Origin: UBA5066 sp048500275
GTDB taxonomy: Bacteria > Acidobacteriota > Thermoanaerobaculia > UBA5066
DNA: 64,000 nt
Assembly: GCA_048500275.1 (NCBI GenBank)
Contig: JASNYI010000001.1
Coordinates: 868,001 to 932,000 of the forward strand
Direction: 5' to 3'
The notes below the pieces were generated by a model. That model did no database searches. It worked only from the letters and a program-made list of their open reading frames with translations, and was not told the origin of the DNA. Below are positions 63,755 to 64,000 of this stretch, in pieces. The stretch's first letter is position 1. Each line of letters starts with the position of its first letter. The translations under genes were made by a program, and so were the position numbers.

Positions 63755-64000
63755 GGGCAGGCCTCCCGGGCTTCGGCCGAGAGAAAGCACCGGACCTGGC
63801 CCTCGAAAGTGGCAGGGTCGAGCGGCTTCTCGACGTATCCCGAGCACCCTGCCTCGAGCGCCCGGTCCCGGTCGCCGGGCATCGCGTACGACGTAACGGC
63901 GACGATCGGAACGGTCGTACAGTGAGGGATTCTCCTCAGTGCCCTGGCGACGGCGTATCCGTCCATGACGGGGAGCTGGATGTCGAGGAGCACCAGGTCG
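63751..64000 (-). CDS. Response-regulator receiver domain, C-terminal part (5' end outside window)
   Basis: The frame is open to the window edge. It shows DLVLLDIQLPVMDGYAVA with the phospho-acceptor Asp, VAVTSYA with the switch Thr, and YVEKPLDP with the conserved Lys, and ends just after the receiver. It could be a stand-alone receiver or the C-terminal receiver of a hybrid kinase starting outside. Its TGA overlaps the ATG of the REC-PAS kinase, so they are co-transcribed and probably form a relay. Confidence 0.88.
   Translation of the reverse strand, partial: DLVLLDIQLPVMDGYAVARALRRIPHCTTVPIVAVTSYAMPGDRDRALEAGCSGYVEKPLDPATFEGQVRCFLSAEAREACP

Overview
The window is a very GC-rich, gene-dense chromosomal stretch from a Gram-negative, respiring bacterium. 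It encodes lipoproteins, a soluble lytic transglycosylase, a SurA-like periplasmic protein, heme A/heme O synthases and an SCO copper chaperone. The style (very high GC, chains of 4-nt ATGA/GTGA overlaps, giant secreted proteins, AT-rich palindromes) would suit an Acidobacteriota-like lineage, but that placement is an inference and no rRNA gene is present to test it. No tRNA, rRNA, CRISPR array, phage or intact transposase gene was seen.

Layout. 1-5 kb: the end of a histidine kinase, its NtrC-type sigma-54 activator and a secreted M14 carboxypeptidase, joined by 4-nt overlaps. 5-10 kb: an FHA-GAF-SpoIIE phosphatase, L31 (rpmE), release factor 1 (prfA) and a two-domain polyphosphate:AMP phosphotransferase. 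9.7-12.9 kb: a minus-strand operon of an N-acylamino-acid racemase, an M20 deacylase and a GNAT acyltransferase, matching the known D-to-L amino-acid conversion pathway. 13-18.6 kb: a seven-gene operon (cupredoxin-type lipoprotein, ctaA, ctaB, ABC ATPase, ABC permease, SCO, DUF420) for heme A and copper delivery to cytochrome oxidase, without oxidase subunits. 18.6-30 kb: a secreted M20 peptidase, prmC, murA, lytic transglycosylase, SurA-like protein, rsmI, a COG4586/4587/3694-type ABC exporter and ferritin. 30-37.6 kb: a SNF2 helicase with a SWIM zinc-finger partner, and an 1129-residue CPBP membrane protease.

38-54 kb is the accessory part. It holds a subtilisin with a PKD domain, a 2718-residue surface protein ending in a gingipain-type (C25) protease, and a compact RiPP cluster that looks like a lasso-peptide system. 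That cluster has an asparagine-synthetase-like cyclase, a 69-residue precursor, an HPr-kinase-like kinase and a PqqD-type recognition protein, but no transglutaminase-like leader peptidase. Next comes a bufferin-type copper RiPP locus with a six-cysteine precursor and an MNIO (DUF692) enzyme fused to its DUF2063 partner. 54-64 kb is a signalling block: a Venus-flytrap histidine kinase, REC-EAL and REC-GGDEF proteins with opposite c-di-GMP activities, a multi-PAS kinase, a REC-PAS kinase and a partial receiver.

A thread through the window is a family of REP-like palindromes that share GGGGTC..GACCCC tips but have different AT-rich interiors. Copies lie at 12897, 28952, 34162, 51847 and (half) 52694, with degenerate relatives inside the GNAT gene (9925-10047) and at the CPBP start (37598). 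Several supply stop codons, a start codon or in-frame linker residues, including the junction of the fused bufferin enzymes.
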